Origin: Sindora glabra
Lineage: Eukaryota; Streptophyta; Magnoliopsida; Fabales; Fabaceae
Direction of reading: 5' to 3'
DNA: 64,000 nt
NCBI GenBank assembly: GCA_020226215.1
Contig: CM035226.1
Coordinates: 67,727,455 to 67,791,454 of the forward strand
Part shown: positions 62,270-64,000 of the stretch, one piece after another
Layout: the number at the start of each line of letters is the position of its first letter
How positions within the stretch are numbered: the first letter of the stretch is position 1
The notes under the pieces: model-generated
Seen by the model: only the letters and a program-made list of their open reading frames with translations
What the model was told of the DNA's origin: nothing
Databases searched by the model: none
Translations under genes and position numbers: made by a program

Positions 62270-62539
62270 GTACCCCTAGTGATCTTTTAATTTTATCTTT
62301 CTTAAATGATTTGCTAACAATATATGCACAATTATTGAATTATTGATGCAATAAAAATAAAGAAAACTAATGCAATCATATTGATAATGTAATGAAATAG
62401 AATGCTGGCAGAAACAGAAATAAGAACATAATGTAGAATACAATAATATGTTGCATGCTTATTTATGTAATTTTTATAATAATAGAATGCAAAATTAGGA
62501 GGGGAGTTAGTTGCATGAATGAACAATGTAATAAGCACG

Positions 62540-64000
62540 AAATAAAAGTGAAGTAAAACATAAATAAAATAAAAGAGAATTCAATGGAATTAAACAGCCA
62601 ATTCAAGAAATTGAGAGTCTTAAATTGGATTAATCATAGATTAATTAGGATTTAACTTTTTCTAATTAATTCTTTAACCTTGAATTACCCGGAATCCCTA
62701 CAATAATTCATGAATTCCATGCAAGACAATTTCCTAGGATTTGATCAATTAAGATTAGTTGAATTAATCAATCGCTATAATTTTTAAATTAGATCGAAAT
62801 TGATTTATAATTAGAATTCAGTTGATTTGAGAAATTAAATTAAAAATCTCCAAATTAATCCTTCAACCATCTATTCCTATGCATAAAACTATGATTTATC
62901 AACCATAATTCCATAATAAAATAGCAAAGAATTCAGAAACTACAAAGGTGAATATCAATTATATCAAATCAACACCTAACATAAAGAATCTCAAGAATTC
63001 AGCACAATTAAATAGAGAAAGAAGAAAATTAATTAAGAAAAGTCAATATTACAAAGCATTATCTCATAATCCTCAAGAGGAGAGCTTCAAACTCCTTGAA
63101 TCAACCTCAAAAAATTAGCCCTTCATGGTTAGAAGGACGAAAACTTGAAGAAGAAGAAAGAAAACTAGGTTGCTAAACTGTGTAAAGTCTGATTGTCTGA
63201 TTGTATGATTTGTTGCCCACCCTCTCATCTCTATTTATATCTGATAAAACCCATAGAATCCTAATCCTAATTCTCTTAGGATTATAAAAATTAAGGCCTT
63301 GCTGATCCTAGTCCTATTAGGATTACAAAAATTAGCAATTTCTTTTAGAAGGTCCAATAGTGAAATCTTACTGATCTGAATTCCAAGCAGAATAAGTCTA
63401 TAAAATCGATTTCTTCTGGAAGATCCATAAACATGAAAGTTCTAGGTCTGTGTCTTATGAAAATTTGGGAGTTAGAATTAGGTTAATCGAACCACTATAG
63501 CTCCAGATATGACCCAAATACAGAAACAGGTTTGGCTAGGATAGAATTACGACTTTAACTTGTTGGTCAAGTAAAGGCTTGAAGGAGGCCGAACTGGGCT
63601 TTGCTCAAAACATAAAAGTTGTAGATCTTTCTTTTAGCTTTCTATCAATATAAATTTTGCCTCAATCATCCACAACCCAAGTTATGACTGAAAAACAAAA
63701 ACATTATCAGAATCTAGCATTTATCGAATAAATTCATAAAATTGTAAAATTAATCCAAAATTATAAAATAAGGCCTATTTTGTAAAATTAAGCATATGTA
63801 ACACCTAAGAGACATAAAATAAGGGGAAATAAAATAATAAATATTTTTCTCATCAATACGCAATAATTGCAAAAATTGTTATATTCCTAATAAACTCAAT
63901 AAGTGTCAAGGAGTAGACGAACCTCAATCACTACACACTGTTCGTGCTTAACAATGCAGAGTGCAAGTGGACTCATTATAACTAAATGAAGCTTAGAAAA
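62540..64000 (-). mobile_element. Probable LTR of a retrotransposon, runs off window
   Basis: On the minus strand, a TATA box (TATAAATAG at 63239-63231) is followed by a leader-like, TTCTT-rich stretch. This is followed by about 600 bp rich in AATTAATC/GATTAATT phrases. The upstream part (63400-63990) has the mixed composition of an LTR U3. TG...CA ends, PBS and coding domains are not visible in the window, so the class is not settled. Confidence 0.35.

Overview
This window looks like an AT-rich stretch of a eudicot plant nuclear genome. The evidence is a seven-exon gene with GT-AG introns, long (AT)n and (TTA)n microsatellites, and decayed plant transposon families: Ty1-copia, an L1-type LINE, plant-mobile-domain genes, hAT-like and Mutator-like elements, and solo LTRs. 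There are no bacterial-style gene runs, operons, rRNA genes or CRISPR arrays. Only one gene looks intact: a peptidyl-tRNA hydrolase 2 (PTH2) gene on the minus strand (coding exons between 56586 and 50663), whose spliced reading frame of 180 codons I could rebuild exon by exon. Almost every other open frame of 60-130 codons is chance, or a surviving piece of a dead transposon.

Layout. 1-12.6 kb: old TE debris, including a plant-mobile-domain pseudogene on the minus strand (best part 10798-11469). 12.66-31.2 kb: two same-orientation copies of one unidentified repeat, each broken by different insertions. The first copy carries a degenerate copia element (about 13.9-23.3 kb), itself probably hit by a CACTA-like element. 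The second carries a foldback MITE, an hAT-like element and two Mutator-like elements. Each copy supplies approximate empty sites for insertions in the other. 31-38.5 kb: unassigned sequence, an LTR fragment bracketed by a 250-bp direct repeat, and a pair of LTR-like direct repeats. 38.7-48.96 kb: a decayed L1-type LINE on the minus strand (ORF1 with DUF4283/zinc knuckle; ORF2 with endonuclease, RT, zf-RVT and RNase H-like parts). It is interrupted by two solo LTRs with flanking short duplications (40701-42835 and 45716-47375). 49.2-49.4 kb: a tRNA-derived SINE. 50.66-56.6 kb: PTH2, with a 3.9-kb intron full of degenerate tandem repeats. 57.3-61.8 kb: a repeat field built around a recurrent 31-bp hairpin. 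62.1-64 kb: probable LTR-retrotransposon sequence running off the window.

The most unusual signal is the 57.5-61.8 kb field: about 19 copies of a palindrome with two 12-bp arms related to ATGTTACTATTT and nearly always exactly 7 variable loop bases. Some copies occur as doublets 29 bp apart that share 2 bp. I know of no named family with this design. Its function, if any, is unknown, and a decayed satellite or foldback element is the simplest explanation.

All calls are from reading the sequence by eye. Family assignments rest on recognised motifs, not on database searches. Boundaries of decayed elements are approximate unless target-site duplications are given.
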